Shown piece by piece: positions 6,475-14,682 of a DNA stretch of 17,522 nt. The translations under genes were made by a program, and so were the position numbers. Each line of letters opens with the position of its first letter. Within the stretch, counting starts at the first letter, position 1. Source of the DNA: an uncultured Lachnospiraceae bacterium (GTDB lineage: Bacteria; Bacillota; Clostridia; Lachnospirales; Lachnospiraceae); the NCBI GenBank assembly GCA_910585255.1, contig CAJUEI010000061.1, positions 1 through 17,522 of the forward strand, in the 5' to 3' direction. The notes under the pieces were generated by a model, which ran no database searches, was not told the DNA's origin, and saw only the letters and a program-made list of their open reading frames with translations.

Positions 6475-8433
6475 TTATAAAATTTCGTGTTTTATCTGAA
6501 CCTGTTCCACATAATCCCGCAAATGTTCGGATTGAATAAGAGAGGAAGAGGCGGTCTGTTCGGCATCTCCAGCCAGTTTTTGATTGCTGTCGGCAATTTC
6601 TTGCAGAGAATATAATTGCTGATTGACATATTCTACAGCGGATGTCTGTTCTGCAACCGTTTGTGCCAATATAGAGGAAATTTCATAATATTGACTGGTA
6701 ACTTCTTGTATTTCCTGAAAGGCTTGTGCAGTCTGATTGGCTGTATGCAGTCCGTTCTGAATAACTTCAGCGGAATGATGGATAATTTCGTTAGTTTTTT
6801 GAAGTGCCTGAGCGGTTTGCTGCGACAGGCTGCCGATTTCTGCTGCCACTACCGCAAATCCTCGTCCGGCATCTCCGGCACGGGCGGCTTCGATAGAAGC
6901 GTTTAGGGCAAGCAGATTGGTCTGTTCGGAAATTTCTTCGATTAATTGATTGATTTGTGAAATTTCTTCAACCGAGTGATGAATTTGTGTCATAATATTT
7001 AACATCTGCTGCATATAGTCATTTCCTAAAGCCGTCTTTTTTTCGGCATTTTCAGAATACTGTTCAATTTGCTGTACATTCGCTTTATTTTTTTCAATAG
7101 AGATCGTAATTGCTGCGGTATTTTTCTCCAATTTATTTAGATGTTCTGTCTGTTCCACTGCTTTGCTGTGAAGCTGTTTGGCATATTGTGAGATTTCAGT
7201 AGAATTTTTACTGACATCTGCTGAAGATTGTTTCATTTGCAGCATAGTATGGTTAAGGGAATCAGTAATCTCACATAGAGAGTCCCGAATAGAAGAAAAA
7301 TCTCCATAAAAATTGTCTGGTACAGAAAGCGTATAATCTTTGGAGGCAAGTGTGCCCAGACAGGTTTGGATAGTTTGAATATATCCATTTAAACTATTCA
7401 CTGTTTTAGACAGAGCAGAGGTTAAAATCTCCGTCTCTTTGGTATCATTAGAAAGTATTACTTCTTCCGTCAAGTTTCCTTCTGCCAGTGCCTGCAGGCG
7501 GTTGGTAGCTGTTGATAGAGAGCGGGAGATTTTTTTGGAAATGGGAATAATCCATCCGATTGCTGCAAATAACAATAAAAAAGAAAGCAGAACGGACAGA
7601 ACAAGGGAGAAAAGAACCGATCCCATAAATTCCCTTTGTGGTGATTGAATCAACAATACCCAGTTCGTCCCTGGAATAGGGGCATAGCCGATATAGTGGC
7701 GAATATGGTGAAAATGGGTAAGAGCAGATCCTGTCTGAAAGGATAACATTTTATGAAAGATGGCTGTATTTTTAGCAGATGGATAGATCTGATAGATGGT
7801 TTGCCCGCTTTCTAAACTGTTTTCTCCGATAAATTCACCGTTTTGATTTAAAATATGTGCACTTCCGGTATCCCCGAGAATTAACATATTTAATACATCA
7901 TTTAAAATATCATATTTGTAGCTGCCAATTAAATAACCAATGATTTCGTTATCTTGTTTCATAGGTATACCGACACAGAGCTGGAATTGTTCTTGGGCAT
8001 AATAGGGTTCTCCTATTACAATATTTCCGGTCTGGGTAAGATAAGAATAATAGTCGGTATCGGTGATAGTGGCAGGAGCGGCTGTGTCGCCATAAAGTTT
8101 CTGACCAGAGGGACTATAGACGGACAGCCATACAAATTCAATTTGAAGTTTTGCTTGATCGAGTAAAGCCTGCTTTTGTCCTTCAGAAGATAGAGGATCT
8201 GACAGGATGGGTTCGATAGACAGCCGGTAAACTCGTTCTGTTAAAAGATGCAGGTTCGAACTGATATTTTGCGAGGCGATACGTGCAGTGATCTGCATAT
8301 TGTCAAGCAAAACCGTATTAGTAGAATGAATATTACCGATCGCCATTGTAACAGTAATGAAAATTGCAAGTAAAATTGCGGTTATCATTACACAAGAAAT
8401 AATTTTTTGCTGTAAAGTTTGAAATCTTTTCAT
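6475..8433 (-). CDS. Methyl-accepting chemotaxis protein with dCACHE-type sensor
   Basis: This is a 652-aa chemoreceptor. It has a membrane helix at about 11-33, a large extracellular sensor at about 34-270 with the layout of a double-CACHE domain (LDNMQITARIASQNISSNLH opening helix; YYSYLTQTGNIVIGEPYY; IPMKQDNEIIGYLIGSYKYD; the second lobe with GDTGSAHILNQNGEFIGEN; ending IPGTNWVLLIQSP), a second membrane helix (271-296), HAMP (297-350) and a signalling coiled coil. The tip is EQTNLLALNASIEAARAGDA then GRGFAVVAAEI (residues 503-533). dCACHE sensors usually bind small molecules such as amino acids or organic acids; the ligand here is not predictable. The start at 8433 is backed by AAAGGAGAG (8448-8440). 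It is transcribed toward the flavin lipoprotein, with repeat C between. Confidence 0.95.
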   Translation of the reverse strand: MKRFQTLQQKIISCVMITAILLAIFITVTMAIGNIHSTNTVLLDNMQITARIASQNISSNLHLLTERVYRLSIEPILSDPLSSEGQKQALLDQAKLQIEFVWLSVYSPSGQKLYGDTAAPATITDTDYYSYLTQTGNIVIGEPYYAQEQFQLCVGIPMKQDNEIIGYLIGSYKYDILNDVLNMLILGDTGSAHILNQNGEFIGENSLESGQTIYQIYPSAKNTAIFHKMLSFQTGSALTHFHHIRHYIGYAPIPGTNWVLLIQSPQREFMGSVLFSLVLSVLLSFLLLFAAIGWIIPISKKISRSLSTATNRLQALAEGNLTEEVILSNDTKETEILTSALSKTVNSLNGYIQTIQTCLGTLASKDYTLSVPDNFYGDFSSIRDSLCEITDSLNHTMLQMKQSSADVSKNSTEISQYAKQLHSKAVEQTEHLNKLEKNTAAITISIEKNKANVQQIEQYSENAEKKTALGNDYMQQMLNIMTQIHHSVEEISQINQLIEEISEQTNLLALNASIEAARAGDAGRGFAVVAAEIGSLSQQTAQALQKTNEIIHHSAEVIQNGLHTANQTAQAFQEIQEVTSQYYEISSILAQTVAEQTSAVEYVNQQLYSLQEIADSNQKLAGDAEQTASSSLIQSEHLRDYVEQVQIKHEIL

Positions 8434-8594
8434 TATACACTCTCCTTTGGAAACATATGTAAAATATATAAGATTTGTATTCTTTCTATATTACCATAAT
8501 TACCATATTTATGGAAGAAGTATAAATTAACGAAAAAAGTATTTTAAGGAGGCTTTTATTTATACTGCTTAAATAAAGAAGGAGTCAGAGTGGA

Positions 8595-8713
8595 AGAGGG
8601 AGGACATTAGAGTAGAGAAGCGATTTCATCTCACTGTTCTGGTCTTCGAAAAGTAACAACCTCTAATGCTTCTGGATTTACATATATCCAATCGGGCGAA
8701 ACACACCTCTTTT
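8595..8713. repeat. Palindromic repeat family 2, copy F1 (short)
   Basis: The stretch aligns with the left half of the larger element at 14713-14982. Shared stretches include TCTTCG then AAAAGTA, CTAATGC-TCTG and the right-hand AAACACACCTCTTTTTT. The right inverted arm of the larger copy is absent here. On the minus strand it reads DWIYVNPEALEVVTFRRPEQ followed by a stop, which resembles the peptide read from copy F2. Confidence 0.65.
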
Positions 8714-8786
8714 TTATTTTTAATACCGAATTATTATTTTATAGGATTCAAAAGTAAATTTACATTATTATAGATACAGCTTTTTA

Positions 8787-8815
8787 TTGAAAATTTTGCA
8801 AAAAAAGAGTAAGAT
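8787..8815 (+). promoter_or_regulatory. Sigma-A-type promoter for the third MCP operon
   Basis: TTGAAA (8787-8792) and TAAGAT (8810-8815) are separated by exactly 17 bases, 35 bases before the ATG at 8850. A strong AGGAGG ribosome site follows at 8836-8841. No flagellar SigD-type sequence was seen. Confidence 0.6.
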
Positions 8816-8849
8816 AGAATCAATAAATACATAAAAGGAGGATAAAACA

Positions 8850-10538
8850 ATGGAGAAAATGTTTAGGAACCTAAAAGTGAGTAAAAAATTACAATATGCA
8901 TTTGGAATGATTTTAGGTTTATTTGTTATTACAATTATTGTTGCCGTAATAGCAAGCGAAGTAATTCAGCATGATTTTAAAGTTTTTTATGAGGGAACGT
9001 ATCAGGAGAATATTAACCAGATGGAAATTCGAAAGGATCTTCAAGTAGTGGGAAAAATGGTTCTCTGGTCTATGACAACAGAGGATGAAGCGGCATCCAA
9101 TAGCTATTTGGATAAAGCGGAAAGCTATGCACAAGAAATTTCGGAACATATAGAAAAATTAAAACAAAATTTTTCGGATGAAGTATTGCTAAGCCAGCTG
9201 GACAAAGCAGTAGAGGAGATGAAAACATATCGGATAGAATTAACTACATTGGCAAGAGAAAACCACAATCAGGAGGCATTGGATTTATTTGGAGGAGAAT
9301 ATAATACAGCAACAGAAAATATACAAAATATTTTAATTGAGATTGGAACTAGAATGGATCAGGAGGCAAGTCAGCGTTACAAGGAAGTAAGGATAACAGG
9401 AAGTATTAGTCTGATATTTATGCTGTTAGTTGGTGCGGTCTCTATTTTCTTTTCTATCCATATAGGAAGAGTATTGTCCAAAATATTAAAAGAACCGATT
9501 CAAGAGATAGAAGATGCTACTTTTAAGTTAAAAAGCGGAGATTTAAATGTACAGATAACCTATCAGTCAGAAGACGAACTGGGAAATTTGGCAAAGAATT
9601 TTAAAAGTGCCTGTGATACCCTGCATGAGATTATCCAAGATGCAGGATTTTTGCTAGGAGAGATGGCAGAAGGGAATTTTAATGTTCGTACTAAGATAGA
9701 AGAGAAGTATGTAGGAGAATTTGTGCAGTTAGTACAGGCGATGCGGAAATTAAACCGGCAGTTAGATGCCACACTGCGTCGGATCAATGAGGCTTCTGAA
9801 CAGGTAGCACTTGGGGCATCGCAGCTTGCAGAAAACGCACAGTCACTTGCAGAAGGTGCAACCGATCAAGCAGGAGCGGTACAGGAATTAACTGCTACGG
9901 TAGAAAGTGTAAGTGCTATGGCAGAACAGAGTGCAGAAGAATCAAAGACAGAAGCAGAGAAGATTTTAAAGACAAAACAGGATGCGGAAAAGAGCAGAGA
10001 GGAATTACAGGCATTGACTGCTGCAATGGAACGGATTCGTTCGACCTCTGGAGAAATTCAAAATATTATCGGTGCAATAGAGGATATTGCTTCCCAGACC
10101 AATCTGCTTTCTTTAAATGCTTCTATAGAAGCAGCAAGAGCCGGTGAAGCGGGAAAAGGATTTGCTGTTGTAGCGGATCAGATTGGAAAACTTGCTTCGG
10201 ATAGTGCACAGTCGGCAGTGGATACTAGAGAATTAATTGAAAAGTCTATTGTAGAGATTGAAAGCGGCAATACTATTACAGAACGGACAGTAGCCGTATT
10301 GGAAAATATTTTAGGAAATATGGGAGTATTTGCAGAAATGGCAAGAGAAAGCAGTCAGGCATCGGTATCTCAAGCTAAGACATTAAAAGAAGTAGAAGTA
10401 GGAATTGAACAGATTGCTGCTGTAGTAGAAAGCAATTCCGCTTCAGCAGAACAAACTTCTGCAACCAGTGAGGAGCTGTCGGCACAGTCAGAAAATCTAA
10501 AGGGGTTAGTAGGACAGTTTAAGCTGAGAGAAGAATAA
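8850..10538 (+). CDS. Methyl-accepting chemotaxis protein, four-helix-bundle sensor, two HAMP-like units
   Basis: This is a 562-aa chemoreceptor. It has a membrane helix at about 15-38, an extracellular helical sensor at 39-182 resembling the 4HB_MCP fold (charged heptads, YQENINQMEIRKDLQVVGKM), a second membrane helix (183-205), a HAMP domain (206-260, DLNVQITYQSEDELGNLAKN) and then a second HAMP-like segment (264-310, MAEGNFNVRTKIEEKYVGEF). The signalling part has the tip SQTNLLSLNASIEAARAGEA then GKGFAVVADQI (residues 415-445). The C-terminus ends in the usual SASAEQTSATSEELSAQSEN methylation-type helix. The ATG at 8850 has AGGAGG 8 bases upstream. The ABC-class ATPase gene starts 22 bases after the stop, so the two are very likely one transcript. 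Confidence 0.95.
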   Translation: MEKMFRNLKVSKKLQYAFGMILGLFVITIIVAVIASEVIQHDFKVFYEGTYQENINQMEIRKDLQVVGKMVLWSMTTEDEAASNSYLDKAESYAQEISEHIEKLKQNFSDEVLLSQLDKAVEEMKTYRIELTTLARENHNQEALDLFGGEYNTATENIQNILIEIGTRMDQEASQRYKEVRITGSISLIFMLLVGAVSIFFSIHIGRVLSKILKEPIQEIEDATFKLKSGDLNVQITYQSEDELGNLAKNFKSACDTLHEIIQDAGFLLGEMAEGNFNVRTKIEEKYVGEFVQLVQAMRKLNRQLDATLRRINEASEQVALGASQLAENAQSLAEGATDQAGAVQELTATVESVSAMAEQSAEESKTEAEKILKTKQDAEKSREELQALTAAMERIRSTSGEIQNIIGAIEDIASQTNLLSLNASIEAARAGEAGKGFAVVADQIGKLASDSAQSAVDTRELIEKSIVEIESGNTITERTVAVLENILGNMGVFAEMARESSQASVSQAKTLKEVEVGIEQIAAVVESNSASAEQTSATSEELSAQSENLKGLVGQFKLREE

Positions 10539-10560
10539 AGAGGAAGAAAGGCGGAAAGAG

Positions 10561-12264
10561 ATGAAAAGGGCAGAAGATCTGAAGGAGTTATTAAAAAAAA
10601 TTGATCACAAAAGTTATCCAGCTTATAAAGATACTGCTGGAAAATACCAATTTCCTGGATATGTCTTGTCGATTGATCATGTACAGGGGGATCCATTTGC
10701 TGCTCCTTCTAAGATTAGTATTTTGATTCGAGGAAAAGATGCAGGATTTCCAAAGGAATTATTTCATACAAAATGGAAGCGGATTGCATTGCAGGATATG
10801 ATTCTTCGACTGTTTTACCGACAGGTCGATCACTATTCCTTTCAGGCAAAAGGTTCAGGCAAAAGCGGATTGATGTCGGTAAGCCGATGCGGACAGGAGA
10901 TTTTAGAGAGAAGTGATTGTCAGATTGAAGAGGAAAGCGGAGATCTGCATTTTCGGATGGAAGTGGGATTTCCGGCAAGCGGACGGACGATTCAGGCAAG
11001 GGAATTAGAAAAGATATTTTTTGATTTTTTGCCGGAATGTGTGAGAAAATCATTGCTGTATACCTCTTTAGATCAGAAAAAGTGGAAGAAAAATGCAGAA
11101 CTTGCCGAGGATCAGCAGGCAATTCGAGAGGAACTAAAAAAACGGAATTTAGTGGCTTTTATTGCAAACGGATCTGTTCTGCCAAGGGAATCCGGCGTTT
11201 CAAAGCGTCCGATGAAAGATGCCGTAATATTTCAGTCGCCGCCTTCTCTGGAGGTGACACTTTCTCTTCCTTTTTATGGAGAGATAAAAGGAATGGGAAT
11301 TGCAAAAGGAATTACTTTAATTGTCGGCGGAGGTTATCACGGAAAATCCACTCTTTTGGAAGCATTGGAATTGGGAGTTTATAATCATATCCAAGGAGAT
11401 GGACGGGAATATGTTATTACGGATCAGACTGCATTAAAGATTCGTGCCGAAGACGGACGCAGTGTAAAAAATGTGGATATCTCAATGTTTATCAATGGGC
11501 TTCCAAATGGAAAGGATACCAAATCTTTTTATACAGAAGATGCCAGCGGCAGTACTTCCCAGGCAGCAAATGTAATGGAAGGAGTGGAAGCGGAGAGTAA
11601 AGTGCTTTTAATTGACGAAGATACCAGTGCAACAAATTTTATGATTCGGGACGAATTGATGCAGCGGGTAGTTAGAAGAGATGCGGAACCGATTATTCCT
11701 TTTATTGATCGAATTCGAGAACTGTCGGAACAATACGGAATTTCAACGATATTAGTAGCAGGCAGCAGCGGTTCTTATTTTCATAAAGCAGATTGTATTA
11801 TTCAGATGAATCGCTATCGCCCAGAGGAGATTACCGCATTTGCAAAAGAAGAGGCAAAGAAATTTCCGATTTCGGAAGAAACGGTACCTGCTTATCAGAT
11901 GACAGAATTTCGCCGAGTTGTTCAGGCTGATCGGGATTGGAAAGGAACGGATCGGATAAAGATAAAAACGATGGGACGAGACGGGCTGTCGATCAATCGG
12001 GAAAATGTAGATTTGCGGTATGTTGAACAGATTGTAGATGGAGGGCAGGTAAATGCACTAGGTTATTTGATTCTTTATGCCCAGCGGAATTTATTCGATG
12101 GAAGAAAAAGCATGCGGGAGGTAGTTCATGCATTAGAACAGTTAATGGGACAGAAGGGACTTGCCGGAATCTGTGAAGGGAGTTATCTCCCTTCCAGTTT
12201 AACTATGCCTCGTACACAGGAAATATTTGCTTGTTTTAACCGGGTTCGAAGCCTGCGGCTATAG
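10561..12264 (+). CDS. ABC-class ATPase, PF09818 family
   Basis: The 567-aa soluble protein matches the 'predicted ATPase of the ABC class' family. The P-loop is GGGYHGKSTLLEAL (Lys262), followed by the family's ELGVYNHIQGDGREYVITD. A signature-like region GSTSQAANVMEGVEA (330-344) precedes the Walker B strand KVLLIDEDTSATNF (347-360, Asp352, Glu353). A long N-terminal region (1-240) comes before the single nucleotide-binding domain, and no membrane segments are present, so it is not a transporter. The trypanosome protein MRB1590, studied for RNA binding, belongs to the same family; the bacterial role is poorly known. The ATG at 10561 has AAAGGCGG about 6 bases upstream. It is co-directional with and 22 bases from the chemoreceptor, and converges with the carboxypeptidase gene with only 13 bases between stops. 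Confidence 0.9.
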   Translation: MKRAEDLKELLKKIDHKSYPAYKDTAGKYQFPGYVLSIDHVQGDPFAAPSKISILIRGKDAGFPKELFHTKWKRIALQDMILRLFYRQVDHYSFQAKGSGKSGLMSVSRCGQEILERSDCQIEEESGDLHFRMEVGFPASGRTIQARELEKIFFDFLPECVRKSLLYTSLDQKKWKKNAELAEDQQAIREELKKRNLVAFIANGSVLPRESGVSKRPMKDAVIFQSPPSLEVTLSLPFYGEIKGMGIAKGITLIVGGGYHGKSTLLEALELGVYNHIQGDGREYVITDQTALKIRAEDGRSVKNVDISMFINGLPNGKDTKSFYTEDASGSTSQAANVMEGVEAESKVLLIDEDTSATNFMIRDELMQRVVRRDAEPIIPFIDRIRELSEQYGISTILVAGSSGSYFHKADCIIQMNRYRPEEITAFAKEEAKKFPISEETVPAYQMTEFRRVVQADRDWKGTDRIKIKTMGRDGLSINRENVDLRYVEQIVDGGQVNALGYLILYAQRNLFDGRKSMREVVHALEQLMGQKGLAGICEGSYLPSSLTMPRTQEIFACFNRVRSLRL

Positions 12265-12277
12265 GTGAGAATCATCA

Positions 12278-13597
12278 TTAGGCAGAAGGAGTTCTTTCTT
12301 TTCTGTAGATACCGTTTTCATCTACATAGTGCCCGTCCGGTGTAAAGGCATTGATTAAAAGAGAGCCGTCTTCTGACAGATAGTAGCGGTTTCCGTTTGT
12401 CTCATCCATCAGCCATCCGGTCAGCATTTCTCCGGTATCCCTGTTGAGATAATACCATTTTTGAGTAGCAGAATCTTGATACCATCCGGTAAGCATCTTA
12501 CCGGATGATTCTGTTTCACTCAGATAGTACCAACTGTTTCCTAAGTTAAGCCATCCGGTAGCAAGATAACCGTTAGGCTGAAAATAGTACCAGTCATCTT
12601 CGAATTGAATCCAGGCATTAGAGGGACAGGTTTGATCTTCATAGAGAAAATAGTATCCGTAGTCATCTGAAAACCACTGTCCTTTTGGATTTTTTTTACG
12701 GTTATTTGTCTGATCGAGTTCTACTTGGACACGCAGATTCTGCAAGGCTTCTACGGCAGCCTGTTCTTTTAAAGCGATATATTCTTCATAACAGATATTG
12801 AGTGTATGTATTTCCGCAGCAGTTTCTATTCCTACATAGCGAAAATGCCATGGTTCAAAGGTGATTTTTGTAATATCGGTTTTGTCCTCTGGATAGCGTA
12901 AGATAAAACCATATTCGTGGGCATGTTCTTTTAACCATTTTGCCTCTTTGGTATTGGCAAAATTGTGGTTTAACTGTTGATAGTAAGTGGCTACAATATC
13001 AACTGCCATACCGGTTTGGTGTTCGCTGCTGCCCGGAACAGCAATGGAAAGTTCGGTTCGTTCTTTTGCCTGCTCCTCGGAATATCCTTGGGCACGATAG
13101 TCACGGATATGAGTATTATAGATTTGCGACTGTCTGGTATAAGAACGATAGGCAGAGCAGATAAGGAAGCGGCAGCCCTCTTTTTTTCCGGCGTTTAACA
13201 TAGTAAGAAGCGGATCATAGATTCGTTCATCTACTGTCATAGAGTAGCCGGGAAGTGTCTTTTGGACAAATTGATAGTTGTCTGGAAGCGGATGTTCTTT
13301 ATTTACTAACAGCATATTCCACTCGGATTGATAGGAGATGGCATTTTGGTAGGTCTCATAAGCGGAAACCGTTTCAGGAGAAGCAGTGGAAAGCTGAAAT
13401 AGAATATCACTGATAACAATCAAATCGGGATTCTGCGTCTTCGATTCAGAAGGCAGATCGGTGGTTTCTGTCTGAGCGGGAGGAACAGCGGCGTTTGCAG
13501 ATATAGGAACATGGAATAAAAAAAACAGAGAGGTACTGAGAAATAGAGCTTTTCTTTTATAAGAGTTTTTATAGGCGTGAAATAATTTGTAATTCAT
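12278..13597 (-). CDS. VanY-like D-alanyl-D-alanine carboxypeptidase with wall-binding repeats
   Basis: The 439-aa secreted protein has a signal peptide (about 16-36, ending ISANAA) and a VanY-type zinc D,D-carboxypeptidase domain (about 105-265). Visible residues are the Arg151 motif CSAYRSYTRQ, the zinc ligands His193 and Asp200 in SSEHQTGMAVD, and EPWH with catalytic Glu248 and zinc ligand His251. It should remove terminal D-Ala from peptidoglycan stem peptides outside the membrane. The C-terminus (about 305-432) has four to five choline-binding-type repeats of the form GW...WYYL...TGEMLTGW, which hold such enzymes on wall polymers. The ATG at 13597 has AGAAAGGATTT upstream. A promoter and an inverted repeat precede it. 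It is convergent with the ATPase gene. Expression may be tied to growth or sporulation, but nothing shows which. Confidence 0.92.
   Translation of the reverse strand: MNYKLFHAYKNSYKRKALFLSTSLFFLFHVPISANAAVPPAQTETTDLPSESKTQNPDLIVISDILFQLSTASPETVSAYETYQNAISYQSEWNMLLVNKEHPLPDNYQFVQKTLPGYSMTVDERIYDPLLTMLNAGKKEGCRFLICSAYRSYTRQSQIYNTHIRDYRAQGYSEEQAKERTELSIAVPGSSEHQTGMAVDIVATYYQQLNHNFANTKEAKWLKEHAHEYGFILRYPEDKTDITKITFEPWHFRYVGIETAAEIHTLNICYEEYIALKEQAAVEALQNLRVQVELDQTNNRKKNPKGQWFSDDYGYYFLYEDQTCPSNAWIQFEDDWYYFQPNGYLATGWLNLGNSWYYLSETESSGKMLTGWYQDSATQKWYYLNRDTGEMLTGWLMDETNGNRYYLSEDGSLLINAFTPDGHYVDENGIYRKERTPSA
12483..12507. other. Perfect 11-bp intragenic hairpin in the wall-binding repeats
   Basis: CATCCGGTAAG and CTTACCGGATG form an exact inverted repeat around a 3-base loop, inside the codons for GKMLTGW of one repeat. 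No T-run follows on either strand. It may be a by-product of the repeated GW codons or act on transcript stability. Confidence 0.5.
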
Positions 13598-13646
13598 GGC
13601 AGCAAATCCTTTCTAATGTAAAATAGTTTTATTAATAAAAGCAGCA

Positions 13647-13665
13647 GGACATGATTGGCATGTCC
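13647..13665. promoter_or_regulatory. Inverted repeat in the carboxypeptidase leader, possible operator
   Basis: GGACATG and CATGTCC are exact inverses around a 5-base centre. The site lies just downstream of the predicted -10 (13682-13677) and about 50 bases before the start codon, so it could be an operator bound near the transcription start or a 5' leader hairpin. Confidence 0.45.
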
Positions 13666-13676
13666 AAATACAATAA

Positions 13677-13704
13677 ATTATATCATGAATTTATTTGGTT
13701 GCAA
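13677..13704 (-). promoter_or_regulatory. Sigma-A-type promoter for the VanY-like gene
   Basis: On the minus strand TTGCAA (13704-13699) and TATAAT (13682-13677) are spaced by 16 bases. The -10 is consensus and the -35 matches TTGACA at four of six positions. The predicted start lies near 13670. Confidence 0.5.
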
Positions 13705-13730
13705 TCTTAAAATCATAAATTTTAAGAAAT

Positions 13731-13892
13731 TATCAAAGGAATTTCGGAATCCGCTCCGCTGCTTTCTTATAATCCTATGCTGCTGTCGCAGTTTGTCAGA
13801 TGGGAATTGCACCCCACCTGACATAAAGAAGTCCCCCAGCCCGCCGCTTTCGCCTTCACGGCTTAGAAGCGGGGGACTTCCTTGATAGGTTA
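13731..13892 (-). repeat. Palindromic repeat family 1, copy D (long form, reversed)
   Basis: Read on the minus strand it begins TAACCTATCAAGGAAGTCCC (13892 downward) and has the family core, with GAAGTCCCCC pairing GGGGGACTTC. It then carries a second hairpin not in copies A-C: GTCAGGTGGGG against TTCCCATCTGAC (13802-13823 region), followed by CTGC-GACA-GCAG. It ends in CGGATTCCGAAATTCC then TTTGATA, with no clear right terminal repeat. It lies between the sigma-factor gene and the carboxypeptidase gene. Confidence 0.85.
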
Positions 13893-13916
13893 AATTTGTT
13901 TGGGGTTGATTCGATA

Positions 13917-13950
13917 GAAAAAGGAGACGGAAAAATTTTTTCAGTCTCCT
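13917..13950 (-). terminator. Rho-independent terminator for the sigma-factor gene
   Basis: On the minus strand, AGGAGAC pairs with GTCTCCT across an A/T-rich centre that can itself pair (GAAAAA with TTTTTC), followed by a short T-run (TTTT). It lies 28 bases after the stop of the sigma-factor gene. Confidence 0.7.
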
Positions 13951-13977
13951 AAATAGAATAAAATATTAGAATCATCA

Positions 13978-14598
13978 TTAGGAAAAAGCATGGCGAAGTT
14001 TCTCCAATGCTTTTTTTTCGATTCGTGAAACATAGCTTCGTGAAATCCCAAGCTGTCTTGCAATTTCACGCTGCGTATATTCACGGCTTCCAAGAAGTCC
14101 ATAACGCAGAATTAGGATTTCTTGTTCCCGCCGGGTTAGATGCTGTTTCATATAATAATATAATTTTTTGGTATCTGCTTCTAGATCCAGTCGTTCGGAA
14201 ATGTCTTTTTCTTCGGCTTCTAGAATGTCTACCAGCCGAATGGAATTTCCTTCTGCATCGGTACCAAGCGGTTCATAGAGAGAACATTCTTTTCCGAGTT
14301 TTTTTTCGGCTCGGAACAGCATGCGAATTTCGTTTTCTATGCATGCAGATGCATAGCAGCTTAGACGGTTATTTTTATCTATATTAAAGGTATTTACGGC
14401 TTTGATAAGCCCAATTGTACCTATAGAAATCAGATCTTCCATATCCCGTCCGCCGCTATTGTACTTTTTTACCAGGTGGGCTACAAGCCGCATATTCCGC
14501 TCGATTAAAATCTGTTTAGCCTCCTGGTCGCCAGATCTTAAGCGCTCCAGATAGTAACGTTCTTCTTCCGGAGTAAGTGGACTTGGAAATGTTTTCAA
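13978..14598 (-). CDS. sigK: Sporulation RNA polymerase sigma factor, SigK type
   Basis: The 206-aa protein is a sigma-70-family factor matching SigK, the late mother-cell sporulation sigma factor. Region 2 shows ILIERNMRLVAHLVKKY, DLISIGTIGLIKAVNTF and the -10-contacting YASACIENEIRML. The linker GTDAEGNSIRLVDILEAEE is typical of SigK/SigE. Region 4 has TRREQEILILRYGL and the helix-turn-helix YTQREIARQLGISRSYVSRI. The frame is open throughout, so no skin-type insertion splits the gene. The start is TTG at 14598 with AAGGTG 5 bases upstream. An in-frame stop (14622-14620) lies seven codons above it, so no long pro-sequence like that of Bacillus subtilis can be encoded. The protein therefore begins at the mature-like FPSPLTPEEE. 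A terminator follows. Confidence 0.92.
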   Translation of the reverse strand: MKTFPSPLTPEEERYYLERLRSGDQEAKQILIERNMRLVAHLVKKYNSGGRDMEDLISIGTIGLIKAVNTFNIDKNNRLSCYASACIENEIRMLFRAEKKLGKECSLYEPLGTDAEGNSIRLVDILEAEEKDISERLDLEADTKKLYYYMKQHLTRREQEILILRYGLLGSREYTQREIARQLGISRSYVSRIEKKALEKLRHAFS

Positions 14599-14627
14599 TT
14601 TGACACCTTGAAACGTTGTTCATAAAT

Positions 14628-14656
14628 AGTATATGCATAAAGAGGAAAAGTGTGAA
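14628..14656 (-). promoter_or_regulatory. Promoter of the sigK-like gene, sigma-A or sigma-E
   Basis: On the minus strand TTCACA (14656-14651) and TATACT (14633-14628) are 17 bases apart, five of six matches each to the vegetative consensus. The overlapping CATATACT (14635-14628) also matches the sigma-E -10 consensus CATACAHT at seven of eight positions, but the matching sigma-E -35 is poor. In sporulating bacteria sigK is normally sigma-E dependent. Confidence 0.5.
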
Positions 14657-14682
14657 TCGGGAGGAAAAGGGAAATTTTATTT

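Larger units (their letters stand above)
8434..8849. other. Intergenic region between divergent MCP genes
   Basis: These 416 bases separate two divergently read chemoreceptor genes. They hold a short copy of repeat family 2 (8595-8713), the promoter at 8787-8815 for the plus-strand receptor and an AT-rich leader for the minus-strand receptor, which includes the small inverted repeat CCATAAATATGG near 8502. No coding sequence with a start codon and ribosome site was seen. Confidence 0.55.

Noticed and set aside
7439..8166. Plus-strand open frames opposite the dCACHE receptor gene
   Set aside because: They are antisense to a clearly coding gene with full domain structure and lack ribosome sites.
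8595..8849. Riboswitch (such as cyclic-di-GMP type) in the leader of the third MCP
   Set aside because: The conserved bases of the class were not found. The sequence is instead explained by repeat F1, and the promoter lies downstream of it.
10715..11384. Open frames in other frames within the ATPase gene
   Set aside because: The main frame carries P-loop and Walker B motifs across the whole span; the others have no recognisable features.
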